A stretch of 64,000 nucleotides of DNA. It comes from Silene latifolia (lineage: Eukaryota; Streptophyta; Magnoliopsida; Caryophyllales; Caryophyllaceae). The stretch is from NCBI RefSeq assembly GCF_048544455.1, contig NC_133538.1, positions 150,638,922 through 150,702,921 on the forward strand. Direction: 5' to 3'. The translations under genes and the position numbers were made by a program. The notes below the pieces were generated by a model. The model searched no databases. It was not told the DNA's origin and saw only the letters and a list, made by a program, of their open reading frames with translations. Positions 11,917-24,697 of this stretch are shown piece by piece. The number at the start of each line of letters is the position of its first letter. The stretch's first letter is position 1.

Positions 11917-14900
11917 CTAAAATACAAATTCCTCAGCTTCAGCACCAACACTGGGTTCTCTGTCCCCCATCTCTTTCAAAGCAGCTGCAGCTGAGTCACT
12001 TATTCCAAGCAGATACTGTAGACGTGACAACTTCTCTGGAACAGCCTCCTTTTTCACGTATATGGCGTACAGATCTGCCAGTTCTTCTGGCATGTCCCAT
12101 GACAAAGGCTCCGCACTTACAGCCTTGTCACAAGCTAGCAGATCGTTAAGTGTTGAGACCTACATAAGTTACGTTCACATATTACGGCCGATAAATGAAA
12201 TTAGACAGGAAAAATTTCGCAGATGTGATTAGGTATATACCACTCCTTGATGGTTTCTCTGCCTGAGTAATGCCACTGCTTGAACCAATGAGATTGTTAA
12301 TCTACTCCGAGCAAGTTCATGGACAACTCCTTTAGCCTTTTCAGCATTTATACTCAAGTCCGCAGGTATTTTTTGATACACTTCTTCCTCGTCAAAGTCT
12401 CCAGTACCAGAGGAAAATATTTCATCCACACTCTTCTTATAAAGATTTTCCCGTAAGCTCTCTGAGACCATGGTCTCAATGTTCACACTTGCTTCCTTGA
12501 GTTCTCTAATCTGCTTGACACTAAGCCTTCCCTGACCTATTGCTGTTTCTATGGCAGCCGCCATCTTTGAGTTTACAATGCTGTCTCTTACCTTTTGAGC
12601 GTACTCTGGAGGCAATCCCACTTGCTTCTGGACCTCATCCAACTGCTCCAACCTAGCTTTAGTCATCTGTCCATCGGCTAAAATGACCTCTGCCTGCTGC
12701 CTAAATGCCTGTTCAGCTAGACTTCTGTGGACCTCCACAATCTCCTTACGTGACAAACCCAGAATTCCACCCAGCTGATTTAGATAAAGATACTCTGTGT
12801 TGTCCTTTTTTGTGGTGATTTGGGCACCAAACGGAATTTTAGTGACCTCTCCAGTTATGCAATACAACAAGTATGTCTTGTAGAGGTCAGCCCTTTCCCT
12901 GTCCGACAGGTCATCTTTAACTGTTATTTCTGTCTGTCCTGGCTTCCCAATTTTGTCCTCAAGTTCCTTAGTGGGCCTTGCTTTCCTGAGAGTCTGTAGT
13001 GACTCCCATTCGTCCTCATCTTCTGTCTGCTCCTCTACCTTGTCAGCAGGTTCTGGTTCCTCTGTTGGTGTATCACTTGATTCGCCTTTGATGTCCGCCA
13101 CTAATTCAGTGACCACCAAAGTGTTAAATGCAATCATCTTCATAAGGATTTTTGCAGATTCATTTCGACTCCCAGATGCCCTTGCCTGTTTAATATAATT
13201 GATGAATATCCTGCGAACCTGCATTAATAGATTGTGAATGAGAGGCACATTGACTATCGTCTTTAACTCTTTATCTCCTGTAATAAACTTTATTTTGTAG
13301 AAGCATCTTCATTGTGAGTCATGACACTCGTGAAAATACCAAATTGATGAGCAACTGAGAAGAGTAGGCACATACCGCCTTACTAGCAATTGATATTGCT
13401 GCTTCCCTAGTCAAGCGTAAGCCATGAGCTGCTTTCCTCACAGAGGCTTTTACGTCTGCATCATATCCATCAACACCAGAAGCAATGGCATCTCTCACCA
13501 CCTAAACACAAAGACAAAGTAAACATTTCATGATTGTACATACTAATTTTATGATTTGTCAGCTATATCAACCTAACAGTCTAACACAGCAACTGAGGGA
13601 GAGAGAAGGGTAGAAATTCCAATAGTAAGAAATGATTTAAGTACTGAACCAGGACGGAATGAGTCAGAGCCTTTTAAGACAATTTATTTATTTATTTTTT
13701 TAAAAAAAAGTGCATATATCAGTTTACTTGGCAAATATACACAACCCTAAGACAAAGGCAGGAGACTGAATAAAGATTCATGCACTTTTGGATGATTCTA
13801 AAGAGTGAACTACCTATTCAAGTCTTTATAATAGTGACTTGACCATTCAACAAAAGCCAAAAGGCACTATCCATCTCTAACACTTTGTTCTGTATCAGAA
13901 CTTTAGTTCTAAACTTCTAATCAAAAGAAAACACAGATTCCCAGGAAAGTTCTCTAACTGAAAGCTAAGAAGATCCATCCATTAGGTGAAGTTCACAATG
14001 AAGCAGTAACAGGAATTGTGTTTTGATACAGTACCTTCTCAAACAGACTGCCACATATATCAGCATGAGCTGCTTCAACAATTTTTTGGGGAACACATAA
14101 CATGACTCGTAACCGAAGCAAACTTTGAACATCCTCTTCACTCAACTCTCCGTCAGCTAAGCATTGCTGAAGCTTCTGACGATATATTTCTACAAGAAAA
14201 AGTAGATCAGAACCGCATAAAGGACAAATTCAATAGCGGGCTCTAAACAAAGAATTTAACATGTTCTCCGTCTCAAACAGAACCTTAGCAGAATGAGGTA
14301 CCTTCGTGAATTTCACTGGCTTTCCGTGGGTCAAACCGCAGCTTATCACACAATTTCTGAAGGAAGACTGCTTTGCTCTCAGCTGCTTCTAGATCACCAC
14401 TAGAAACAGCCTGTGCCAACAATTTGCGATAAACCTTTGAGGTGACATCAATTGTGATAGCTTCTGCCTCTCGTTTCCCAAGACCAAAGATGTTTTTTAA
14501 CTGGTTTAACGCAGCTATCTGATCAAGGACAGAATCAATTATAAGGAAGCGGTTTAGTCTTTGAGCTCATGCACACACAGAAATCTCGGGAGTATTGTAA
14601 TGAATTTTAACAACCGTATGAAATAAAATCATTGGGCTGAAGTAAACAAATTGATGCTATTTTGCTCTTTACATCATGTTACATAATACCAACATTGAAC
14701 ATGTCATATTCTCTAATTACATATAGAACACGGGAAGAGTAACAGCTACAAACAATAAATAGCAAAAGGAAATTCATCACCTTATCTTCCTCAATTCGGC
14801 CACTCGATAGGGAGTCTACGACATACGCTCTGTAGAGAAGCTTCAAGTCATCAATTTTTCGATCACTGTCATACTCACCACCTGACAATCATCACACGTT

Positions 14901-17900
14901 CATGGCAATGCCATACATACAAATAAAACAGCAATAGTGTCCCCAACAAGATAATAGAAACAAAGCCACTAATTTACCAAAACAAGGAAAAAAACAGATA
15001 GCAAAAGCTGGCAGGGAGAAGAGTCTGGAGTACTAGTATTCAATGCAGAAAAAAAAAAGGAAAAAAAAAACACCTTCAAATAGACACAAATAAGTAAAGC
15101 AGCGAGCAAAAGATTACCTACGAGAGAAACTGGACCTATTCCACGAGCAAAATTAACAGCATCTGGATGGTTTTTTACTGATATAAGATGATTATTAAAT
15201 GCCAGAATTTTATTAAGCTCTTGCACAACCTCTGCAGTTCCTCTGTAATATCAATATGAAAGATAAATACAGATCAAATAACAGTTAAACCATGTCACTC
15301 GAGGAGCAGTTAAACATTACACTAGTTATTTTTTCATTGTTTCAATCCAAGGGGAAAAAAACTATTTTTGAGTCTCTTAAGGTGTAAAGGCGACAGTAGC
15401 AACAACTGATCATACCCTGTTCTGGTCCGTGACTTCAGGTAAACAAGAGCTTTCGATAAATTTTCCTCTACAAGTCCTCTTGTATGATCCTTTAGCATCT
15501 CTTCAGCCAACTGCATAGAATGATCCAGCACATCATGAGATAAGCTATGAGATTCATTCTAGTTATAAGCATGACCCGAGAACGAAATCACCAAATTGTA
15601 CATCCCAAAACGCAACTGACCTGACCCGAATTGACCCCAAACTACTGATTAAAAATCACATTCAAGAATATCTTTAGCTTTAGGGGTTGTTTGGTTAAAG
15701 AAGGTGGAATGGAACGGAATGGAATGGATTGGAATTTCATACCATATAGGTGTGGATTTAGCACCCTATACCTCTCTTAATATGTTTGGTTTGATCATGT
15801 CTCCCACTTAGTGGGAATGGAGTTCAAAACTTTTGAGGAGAGTAAGGAATGAGATTCTAGGGGGTTGGAATGGAGTTAGAATCCATCAAGTATCTAACTT
15901 CATTCCAAAATAAGACAACCAAAAGTTAGAATGGCCTAAATCCATTCCAATTAATTCCAAAACACCCAGCCAAACACCCCCTAGGTTAAAGAGGACAAAA
16001 ACAACAGTCATAATGTTCAATGACCAAACCAAACCCGTCCCGAGTGACATGTACCCAAAATGACCCAACCCAAACTACACTGACCCAGATCTGACCCGAA
16101 TTACATGCCTGGTAAGTCTATTTAACTACAAAAGCAAACAAATTATGAGCACGTAGCTACAAAGGCAATACCTCATCAGAAAGACGATATGAAACCTGAG
16201 CTTTTCTAAGGTTAACAAGTTGCTCTGCATCTAGATCTGAATTTTAAAGCAATGTGAAAAAATTATATTCTGAAGCAAATCACCGAACTACAACATTAAT
16301 CCATCTACTAGAGTAGAAAAAATAAATACTAATAATATGTTGCCGAAACACCCTGCTTACGGCATACGAGAGCTCAACACAAGTGAGAATAAGGTAAATA
16401 CTAGCCTCTGTCAACTGATTTCAGCCTCTTAGCATAAAGCCTCTGAGCATTGTCACGAACAGCAACCTCAACCTGATAATGACACGACACAGAAAGTAAG
16501 AGAATGACTGATAATCATGAAATCATCAACAAAATGTCAAAAGAAATAAAGTTTTTATACATGATAGAAATGTATAATACACAACAAAAAAGATGCAGAT
16601 GAATTTAGGTGTTTACCTGAGAATCAGTAATTTTAAAAACACGTTTCCATGGCAAGAGAAAAGCCGAGGCCTCGCCAAAAACAAGAGTGGATACATAAAC
16701 TAGCTTCTGGAATGCCTGTAGTGAGGGTCACCTAAATGTGTCAAAACACCAAAATCGCCAAAGGACAGTGCACGAGATTTAGATCTTACAATACAGCAAA
16801 CGAAGACAAGGATCTCACCTTACGTTGCTCCACGTCACCCTCACGATCTCCAGTTTCCAGCCTTTGTCTGAAAATGCGTCGAGCAATCTACAGTCACCAA
16901 AAATACAACAGCCTTGAATAAAAGTTTTTTGTTAACGCGATCTTGAAGGAAAGGAAGTGATGAACACTGGATAGGTTTTATGATAAAAGTCGAATTTTTT
17001 TGAGGAAATCCCAATCGGTGTTTTAAGCTTTCAATAACGGAATTCCAGAGCTAAACTCGGAGTAACATGGTTTGGGGTATCAAAGAGACTAAGAACCAAA
17101 CTCATCTAACAACTACCCATTGTTGAGTATGACTGAGCACGGGAAACAATGTTACAATGCGGCAATGCCTACTAATATACTTTCCTTACCAGAATAAAAA
17201 AATAAACAATGTTCATTTTATTAACGGAGTCCTACTTTGGATCAAAACAATGTCAATCTTGTTTGGATTTGGTAGAATAGGATCCCTAACAGATACTCAC
17301 TATTCCTCCTGGAGTCTCCCCACTTAACCTTCCTTCTAGATATAGGTGATAAACAATTGCCCAAATGAAACTTGAAAAGATGTACAGCCAGTAATTCTCA
17401 TTAAAATTTCATTCAAGTTCAATAGGTTAACTAATGTGCGGAGAGCCACCTTCCCATTAACATTACGCGCGCTGCAAGGCTGCTACCTCTGCTTAAACAT
17501 CGCCCCCTATATGCACACACACATAGGCCCTCTCAATCCTTTTGCTCAAAACCCTCTCCATAGGTCCCTCTACATTGCACTCTTTTCCATTTAATTAGAT
17601 TGTCCTAGGAATATGATTGTACGAAAAGACTTAGACTTAATTGTAAACAAGGGAAATGAAGATAAGCGTGAGAACGGTATAGAGCCCTATCAGAAAATGT
17701 AAATTACACTAAAGAGAAGCATTATGGATGTGTTTGAATAGCATTTGAGAATGAAAGGGAAATGGGATTTATTTAAAAAGTAGGAAACAAGTTGAAAAAG
17801 TAAAGGAAGTAAGGAGAGAAACCTCAATATGCGTGTTAGCGGCATCAGGATCGTCAATGCCAAGAGAGTTTTTGAACTTAATAATAGTTTCAACTTCAGT

Positions 17901-18791
17901 TCCGTTGAGATCTTCATTTGCAGAGGGAAGAACTGAGGTCACAAATCTACAAAGGATAACGGAAATTCAATTTAATTGCACGTGTATGTGTTTGGGAATT
18001 GAGATGAAAGTATAGAAAACACAAAATTGACCTGAGGTACAAGTCACAGAGCTCCGAGGTGAAAGCTTCGTCTTGCTTGCTAACGCCATACCTAAAACAA
18101 ACACACATGCATACAGGGAGTAAGGATGAATTGCGGGAATAAATAACAAAAACTCCCTCCATCCCAATCATCTATTTTCTTTGTTCGGAAGTATTTTAAT
18201 CAATGGTAAACAAATAATTGGGACGGAGGGAGTAATAATAATAACAATAGAGCAATTAAAATAAATAAGAAACCTTGAGGGTATGGCCATGATATAATCC
18301 TTGTCTAAATAGAGAGGATCTTGAGAAGAAGCAACGTAATTGTGGAGATGAACGGCAGCAACCTCAGGCGCACAAGAATTGACCGAGTAGGCAGCAGCAG
18401 CAGCGGCACCTCCCAAGACAACGGCGCCTCCAACTGCAGCGTTACGACTTCCACCAAAACGAGAACCGACGCCGAAACCAGCGGCCAAAGCAGCGGCGAC
18501 AATTAAAGAAGAGGCAGCGAGCCTAACAGGTGGAGACATAGTATCCACTATTGAATGAAGGCCGCTCAGCTCCCTCTTCGGACCGAATATATCCTCCGAA
18601 GTTGAATTACTAGTAGTATGGGTAATGGCGGAGGACGCGGAGCATCGGAGCTTGGTAACGCGTCGGCGTGAATTGATTGGAATATTGATACGGTTGCTAC
18701 GGAGAGAGCATAGACGTGGTTTGAAGGCCGAAAATAAGAGTGGGGATGTTGTTGACGACGCCTTCACGGTGGTGGTGGTGGCGGCGTTCAT
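11917..18791 (-). CDS. TIC110: TIC110, chloroplast inner-envelope protein import component
   Basis: Fifteen exons, given high to low: 18791-18274, 18091-18032, 17946-17823, 16887-16819, 16715-16617, 16472-16406, 16236-16172, 15510-15416, 15242-15118, 14881-14781, 14518-14302, 14189-14035, 13501-13376, 13218-12241, 12159-11917. They total 3,042 bases, 1,013 residues plus TAG, close to the roughly 1,000 residues of known TIC110. All introns are GT-AG except one GC-AG. Residues 1 to about 50 are a Ser/Thr/Arg-rich transit peptide. Two glycine/alanine-rich hydrophobic segments follow (about 91-140) and anchor it in the inner envelope. The rest is the stromal helical-repeat region with an acidic linker early in exon 14, conserved stretches such as FGAQITTKKDN and QVGLPPEYAQKV, and the family C-terminal end FVF. 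The known role is binding transit peptides and gathering stromal chaperones (Hsp93/ClpC, Cpn60) at the import site. It is the only intact host gene here. Confidence 0.97.
15683..15980. mobile_element. Harbinger/Tourist-like MITE in TIC110 intron 7
   Basis: The termini are GGGGTTGTTTGGTT and AGCCAAACACCCC, with inner GGAATGG/CCATTCC repeats. The flanks are TTA on the left and CTA on the right, a near match to the 3-bp target duplication of PIF/Harbinger elements. It closely resembles the element at 30721-31009. The surrounding intron has repeated TGACCCGAA/TGACCCAACCC phrases on both sides. Confidence 0.75.
16237..16405 (-). other. GC-AG intron 6 of TIC110
   Basis: Exon 6 ends CAGAG and the intron starts GCTAGT; the acceptor is TTCAG before exon 7. 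Reading phase is kept only with this GC donor (Arg codon AGA, then G|AT for Asp). GC-AG introns are a known minority class, usually with a strong exon-side match, as here. Confidence 0.85.
18153..18232. mobile_element. short Stowaway derivative in TIC110 intron 1
   Basis: 80 bp with termini CTCCCTCCATCCCAAT and ATTGGGACGGAGGGAG. The right flank is TA and the left flank has decayed to AA. It lies entirely inside intron 1. Confidence 0.85.
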
Positions 18792-18994
18792 GATTGAGTA
18801 GAGTAGTTTAAGAACCTCTACTTCTCCCTCGACTCTGCGGATTTAGTCTTTTAGGGCTCACTGCTGCCGATAACAACAATGGATAGGGAGACGGACACCA
18901 AATGAGGACTCTCTCTCACTCAACGCCCTCTACACTTTACCTTTTTTTATCATGGACTATTTGGGTTAGTAAATTCGTTGTCTCTATAGCGGCT
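18792..18994 (-). promoter_or_regulatory. TIC110 5' UTR and remaining proximal promoter
   Basis: Only 203 bases separate the start codon from the target duplication of the Mutator-like element. The minus strand has a GAGTGAGAGAGAGTCC purine-rich tract near 18910 and no convincing TATA box. The start was chosen because the first Met opens a transit peptide and no earlier in-frame Met is seen. Confidence 0.5.
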
Positions 18995-19003
18995 TTAATA
19001 TAA

Positions 19004-19136
19004 GAGTAAATTAGATATTACTCCCTTATGAAACACGTTTTGCTAAAATTACTCCCTTTTAAAACAAAATGCTAAAATTACTCCCTTAACTTCAAGTCAG
19101 GCAAGAAGTTGCTCCCAAATCACAAGTCAGGTGAAA
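19004..19136 (+). repeat. MULE left terminal inverted repeat
   Basis: Starts GAGTAAATTAGATATTACTC and contains two copies of CTAAAATTACTCCCTT. Identical to the complement of 24319-24451. It lies on the TIC110-proximal side. Confidence 0.95.
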
Positions 19137-20545
19137 TATTCCGTCATTTTTTTAATTTTCCCGCCTTTTGTCTAATTTCATGACCGTTTTGCCCCTGTAA
19201 TGTCTTCCCCTCATGTTATATTCCTTGCTTTTGCTCAATTTACTCCATATTCATATATACCATCTCTAAAACAAATTTCAATAAATTATTTCTACAATTT
19301 GGAAGGCAAATTATTTGAAGGTGAATTTCTTTATCTCTCCCTTTATTTTGCAGATCCTTTATTTTGCAGATTTCAAACTCTTCATTGTTTTTTATCAACA
19401 GTTAATTGAAATTGTAATTAGTTGAATTTGCAATTAGGGTTCTTATTTTATTTGGGTATTTTTCTGATTTGAATTGTTGGTGTGATGCAATAGAATGTCT
19501 AATCATTCAAAGGAAAGCAGCTACCATAGTACAAGCCAATATCCGAGGAAATGCTTATGCGGAGTTCCTGTGGCGATATTAACATCATGGACATCTGACA
19601 ATCCGGGAAGACGGTTTGAGAAGTGTAAATTCTCAAATCCCAGGATCTAGTTGATTGGTTGTGAATGGTTTTTTGGCATGATCGCACTCAAATGGATTGG
19701 CAAAAGAGGTTATCAACAAACCGATGATGGAGAAGAGATTGTTGAAATGTGAAGTTGATATATTAGGTAGGGACGTTGATCGCTTAAAGATGAGAGGAAG
19801 AAGGTAATCTTGGAGATTGAGAAGATGAAGGTCGTTGGTGCGATTGAGGTTGCTGGCAGACGGGCCTCATTTTTCAAAGGTTCAACTATGGCAATTTTTG
19901 CCATTATGTTTGTAGTTGTAGTGTTAATGTTCAACACATTTTAGTTTAACAAATGAAGCTCATGAAAATTTTCAATTAACGATTCATGAGCCATTTGATA
20001 TTGTAATGTATGGAACTTATTCCGGATTGTAATGTTACTTGAATTCCTCTATTTAAGGTTTTAATGTTACTTGAATTCCTTTATTTGCTGTTATAGTGTT
20101 CAAATAAAGGCTGATTTGCAATGAAAATTGCAATGGAAACTGTATTACCAACATTGCAAGTATAAACAACATTCCTTGCATACCAACATTCTTGCATTAC
20201 CATTGAAATTGCCAATAGAAACTGTCAACAAAAGACATTTAATTACTAAAACATATTGTACTACATAAGTTCTTGCATTATCAGCTACATCAGTTCTTGC
20301 ATTACCAACATTCAAACTTAAGTTACATAATACCACTACTAAAGTAAATTATTGCTAGCTTGACTCAAAGAATCGAGTGAAGGATAGATTGGCTTGAGGA
20401 TTGGAGGTGCTTGGAGCGATGTGTGGTGGTGGATGGGCCTGCCTGAGATGATGTAGCATTTGCGATGCTTGAGTTCCATGAGGTGCCCTTGTTCAGCTCT
20501 TGTCACTTTCCTCTCGCCTCATTTCTTTTGCCCACCGACTTTTAC
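19137..20545. other. MULE non-coding region 3' of transposase
   Basis: No gene recognised. It has an AT-rich stretch and repeated CTTGCATTACCAACATT-like phrases at 20140-20320. A small open stretch at 19497-19690 has no identifiable product. Confidence 0.5.
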
Positions 20546-23500
20546 TTAGTGGCCTTCCACCAGTGCCCTATCGGTGACGGGAGGTGCTCTTGGGTTTTTA
20601 CGGGTCCTTCTGGAATGACCTGACCCTCCACAATTTCCACATTTATTTGTCTTTTTCATCCTCTTAACCTGCCTAGCTTCATCTTCACCTGGCTCCTTCC
20701 TTCTTCTTTTGGACTTAGGCCTACCAGGCATGGTTTTCATAGGTGGTGGCAGTGGCTCTGGTAGACCTGTTTTCTCCCAAAGCTTAACACCAGGCATAGG
20801 AAATACAATTTGGTTCATAAGTCATCCGATACTTTGCTTTAGTGTAAGCCTCATGAACATAATCTTTTGGTCGATCTTTCCAAATTTATGCAACACATAG
20901 CATGTGGACAAGGCAATCCACTGAGATTCCAATGAAAGCAAGTACATGTCCTAAAATTAAGATCTACACAACACTGCTCCCCTTTATAAATCACTTCATA
21001 TACCCCTGCATAAGCCCTAGACCATTTACATAACCTAGACTCTTTCTCAGCCCATTCCATGTACTTATTCACATAAGGCATTAACCTTTCCTTATATGCA
21101 TTGCCACCCTCCCTCTTCTGACATATTCTTTCCATTACATACCTCCTCATCCACTCCATATGTGTGAGGATTGGCTTGTCTCTGGCTTCTTTTAAAACAG
21201 CATTAAAGACCTCACAAAGATTGTTGAGTAGAAGGTTAGACTTACATTACGTGTCAAAAGCATGCCTTGACCAGTGTCTAGGGGGATAGCATTCAGGTAC
21301 TCCCATGCTTCAGTTGATAGAGATTTTAGAGCATTCATCTCATTGTCAAACTCAGCCTGTAAGCATTTTAAAAATGTTAGTAAAATGTAAACTAACAAAA
21401 AACCAATCAACACTCAACCTAAAGTAAATTATGAGCTATTTACATACCTTTGTTGTGGCTCTTGCAGCTGCCCAAAATGATTCCTTAAACACTTGGCCAC
21501 TGAAACTCAACTTGAAGTTAGCCCAAATATGCCTTGCACAAAACCTCACATTTGCCTTTGGTACAACCGTACTCAGTGCATCTAGCAAACCCTTCTGCCT
21601 GTCAGACATGAAGGTTAGCCCTTCTCCCTCCACCTTATCCAAGTCAGATGCTAACAACTCCAGAAACCATGTCCAAGAGTCTCTATTTTCTACTTCAACC
21701 ACTGCCCAAGCAACAGGATATATGTTGTTATTTCCATCCAAGCCTACAACAACAAGACAAATCCCAGGGTACACTCCCTTCAAATGACACCCATCTACAC
21801 CTAGAATGGGTCTACAACCCTTAGTGAACCCTTCCTTGCAGGCTGCAAGACATATATACATCCTTTTAAAGATGGGTGAGGGCCTTTCAATGGAATCACA
21901 TACCACAAAAGCTGAACTTCCTCTATTGTATTTTAAAATAGCAAGAAACATAGTCCCACACATGTGCATATTGATCACTCCCATTCCCATAAATGATTAA
22001 CTTGGCCCTTGCCCTTGCATACCAACATTTCATATAGCTAACATGAACTCCCAACTCTCTCAATACAGAGCTTTGAAATTTTTTCAACTTCCAGTCAATG
22101 TTATCTCTAAAGAACTCTAAGTATTTCTCTGCCAAGAACTCAGAGTTTACTTTCCTATTGTAGCTTGCCCTAACACAGTTATGTTTCAAATTCAAGCCCT
22201 TAATCTGAAATGTATTCTCATTTTCCATTTCTGTAGCATGAACTCTGAACTTACACTTTCTCACCTCCTCACCACATGAACATTCACCAAATTTAGATTT
22301 CTTGCTATTCCAAGGACACTTGCACCTATGCCTACAATAGGCAGTCACTCTATCTTTCCCATTGTGAGAATAGTAGAAATCATACCCATTACTCACACTG
22401 TGATGCACTAATGCCTTCCTAAACACTTCAACACTAGGGAACTTCAACCCTAAACTCAATCTCACACTTTTTGAGAAGTCAGTCACAGGATTAAAACAAG
22501 AGTTAGAATCAACCTCATCATCAGACCCATGCAAACTTCTAAGCTCATCTGATTCTATACCCTCCTCTTCAATGAACTTGACCTCAAGGTCATCAACTCC
22601 TATCAACTTTCTTTTACCTCTTTCTTCTAAATCTGCTGCACCCTTACCTCTTTCTTCCACAGTCTCCTGAACAGTTTCAAGTATCACACCACCATCTGCT
22701 TTTGCAAATAGATCTTCCTCAACTTCAACCCTAACATCATATTCATCTTGCTCAAACTCTGGATCACTTGTTTGACTTATATCTGAATCAGTAAACTCAT
22801 CTTCAAGGTCACCAACCTCTACCTTTTCCTTTACCTTTTCTTTTCCCTTTCCAAGCACAACTTTCCCTTTCCCCTTAAATTTTCTAGCAACTGTCTTCTT
22901 TCTGCCTTTAACAATTTGTTTCCCTTTACCTTTCTCTGTCACCTTATCTGGTATTATGACTTTGTCATCAACACCAGCCTCAAACCCTACAACTTTACTC
23001 TTCTGCACTTCAACAGCCTCAACACCAACCTCAAACCCAGAATTATCTATCTGTTTACCACTAAACCCAGGTCCTAAGTTGTCCACAAAGTGTAAAGGTC
23101 TCTTTATAGGCAACTTAGCTCTACTTGAGATGACATTACATCCAATTAAAGGTATTAGATCTGAGTTGTTTGGCTCTGTAGCTGGAGGCTGTTTTACTAT
23201 AGTGGAAATGTTTGTTTTGTTTTGCCTAGGACTTCTTCTCAAAGGTTGTAAAGATTCAGTTTTGTGATTTTTTTTCTCACCCCTGGGATTTGATTTCAGA
23301 GGCAGTGAAAGCTCATTTATGATGTTTTCTTCCTTTTTCCTGGGGGCTTTGAATGTGCTTGGACCACCTTTAAATGTGGATGGACCAATTTTAATTTGTG
23401 CATTTTTGTTGGGCTGGGCATTTACTTTGGGGTGTGCTTTGAATATGGGCTTTTTGTCTATTAAAGTAGTACTCTCCATATCACTTTTCACTTGCATATC

Positions 23501-23890
23501 CCCCTCATTGTCTCTCTTTCCCCTACTTCTGGTGATTCTAGGAGTGACCCCTGTTTTAGGTTGAGTGATGTACAGAGTTATGGTCCCCAACTTACACATT
23601 GTCCTCAACAATTGGACCACATCAACCTCTTTCAATAGCAAAGTCCTCCCATTAGTAAGATCCACTCCATACCTTCTATACCACATATCAAAGTCTCATT
23701 GACTTACATAAATATTGCCCCACCTCCTTCAAAAATCCACATTCAACCTATCATTCGCTACACAATTCGATTGTGTATACAACCCCCTTATAAGTAGTCG
23801 ACCTTCCTTTGTTTCAAACTTCCCCTTATAAAAAATCCTCAAATTAACACTAAATGGCTTAACTAATGAACCCATAACCTACAATATAGG
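20546..23890 (-). pseudogene. MULE (MuDR-type) transposase, multiply broken
   Basis: Parts in order. An N-terminal segment starts near 23872 in another frame. A long frame, 23686-21923, has a Lys-rich low-complexity middle and a MuDR-type Cys/His region (CRHRCKCPW). The catalytic core frame, 21990-21436, has ILGVDGCHLKG and MSDRQKGL carrying the first two acidic residues. An 89-base GT-AG intron follows (21447-21359). Then come a helical part at 21356-21192, a SWIM-type zinc motif CTCFHWNLSGLPCPHAMC (about 20900-20950), and a C-terminal tail at 20818-20546 with MPGRPKSKRRRKEP. Breaks: two one-base shifts near 23690-23735, one near 21950, a shift near 21280 and TAA at 21247-21249, and shifts or stops near 20880 and 20820. 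The terminal zinc knuckle has lost its last Cys. Identity as MULE transposase is certain; function is not expected. Confidence 0.93.
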
Positions 23891-24318
23891 TAAAAACAAC
23901 CAACATCATCATATGGTTTAAATTTAGGGTTAAAGAACACAGAACATTCAAAATTAAATGTAAATGGAACAACTAAAATAAACGAATCAAAATAACCTCG
24001 CAATTCAATTTAAAAAAAAAAATCGAAATCGAAATAACATCAACCATAAATATCAAAAACTCACCTTAATTTGGATGAACGCGCAGATTACAGATTAGGG
24101 TTTGTCGCCTACTTCCAGAGCATTTGATTGATTATAATCGTCGCAAAAAAAATCAATTGAATTGGGGGAGAATTTTAGGGGTTAGGGTTTTGATTTAGGA
24201 AATTGGGGGAAAAGTTTAGTGTGTGTGTGAATGAGAAAATAAAATGACTGAGATTATGAAAATTTTTTACTTTGGGCTTATGTTGAATGAAGGGTATTAT
24301 TGTCCATCACTTTGTTTT
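23891..24318. other. MULE 5' non-coding region
   Basis: AT-rich, containing TTAGGGTTTTG-like leader sequence near 24175-24195. It is presumably the transposase promoter and leader. No ORF is supported. Confidence 0.5.
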
Positions 24319-24451
24319 TTTCACCTGACTTGTGATTTGGGAGCAACTTCTTGCCTGACTTGAAGTTAAGGGAGTAATTTTAGCATTTTGTTTTAAAAGG
24401 GAGTAATTTTAGCAAAACGTGTTTCATAAGGGAGTAATATCTAATTTACTC
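24319..24451 (-). repeat. MULE right terminal inverted repeat
   Basis: Ends TATCTAATTTACTC before the second TTAATATAA copy. It is upstream of the transposase gene, so it probably holds that gene's promoter. Confidence 0.95.
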
Positions 24452-24460
24452 TTAATATAA

Positions 24461-24697
24461 TTTAAGTTGAAAATTATCAGTAACTCTTTTTCAAGGAAAA
24501 ATAGATAAAATGAACATTATTTAATGGACGTTCTATTTTCCGATTAACTCTCATGAATCTCACTAATACAACCTCTAATTTTTATTACTTCCTCAATTCA
24601 ACTTTTATCACCTCACTTCAATATAATACTCCTCATATAAATTGAAGAAATGGGGTGATAATTGTTGAATGGAGGGAGTATTAGTTTATGCACTAGT
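24461..24697. mobile_element. foldback Stowaway-like remnant upstream of TIC110
   Basis: Bases 24585-24681 form an imperfect inverted repeat: TACTTCCTCAATTCAAC on the left pairs with GTTGAATGGAGGGAGTA on the right, with TATCACC/GGTGATA inside. It is a roughly 97-bp decayed Stowaway-type MITE. Before the MULE arrived this was the DNA next to the TIC110 promoter. Confidence 0.7.

Larger units (their letters stand above)
19004..24451 (-). mobile_element. Mutator-like element (MULE), 5,448 bp
   Basis: The element is bounded by 133-bp terminal inverted repeats (19004-19136 and 24319-24451) that I read as identical base for base. An exact 9-bp target duplication, TTAATATAA, lies at 18995-19003 and 24452-24460, the length expected for Mutator. 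It carries a minus-strand MULE transposase gene, broken in several places. Identical repeats and an intact duplication point to a recent insertion, so it was probably moved by a transposase made elsewhere. Confidence 0.96.

Noticed and set aside
12953-13198. Plus-strand Ser-rich open frame
   Set aside because: Shadow of TIC110 exon 14's acidic linker.
14679-14888. Short separate genes in the TIC110 introns (also 14969-15226, 17690-17917)
   Set aside because: Exon-plus-intron read-through frames of TIC110.
22956-23564. Plus-strand open frames opposite the MULE transposase
   Set aside because: Shadow frames of the real minus-strand gene.
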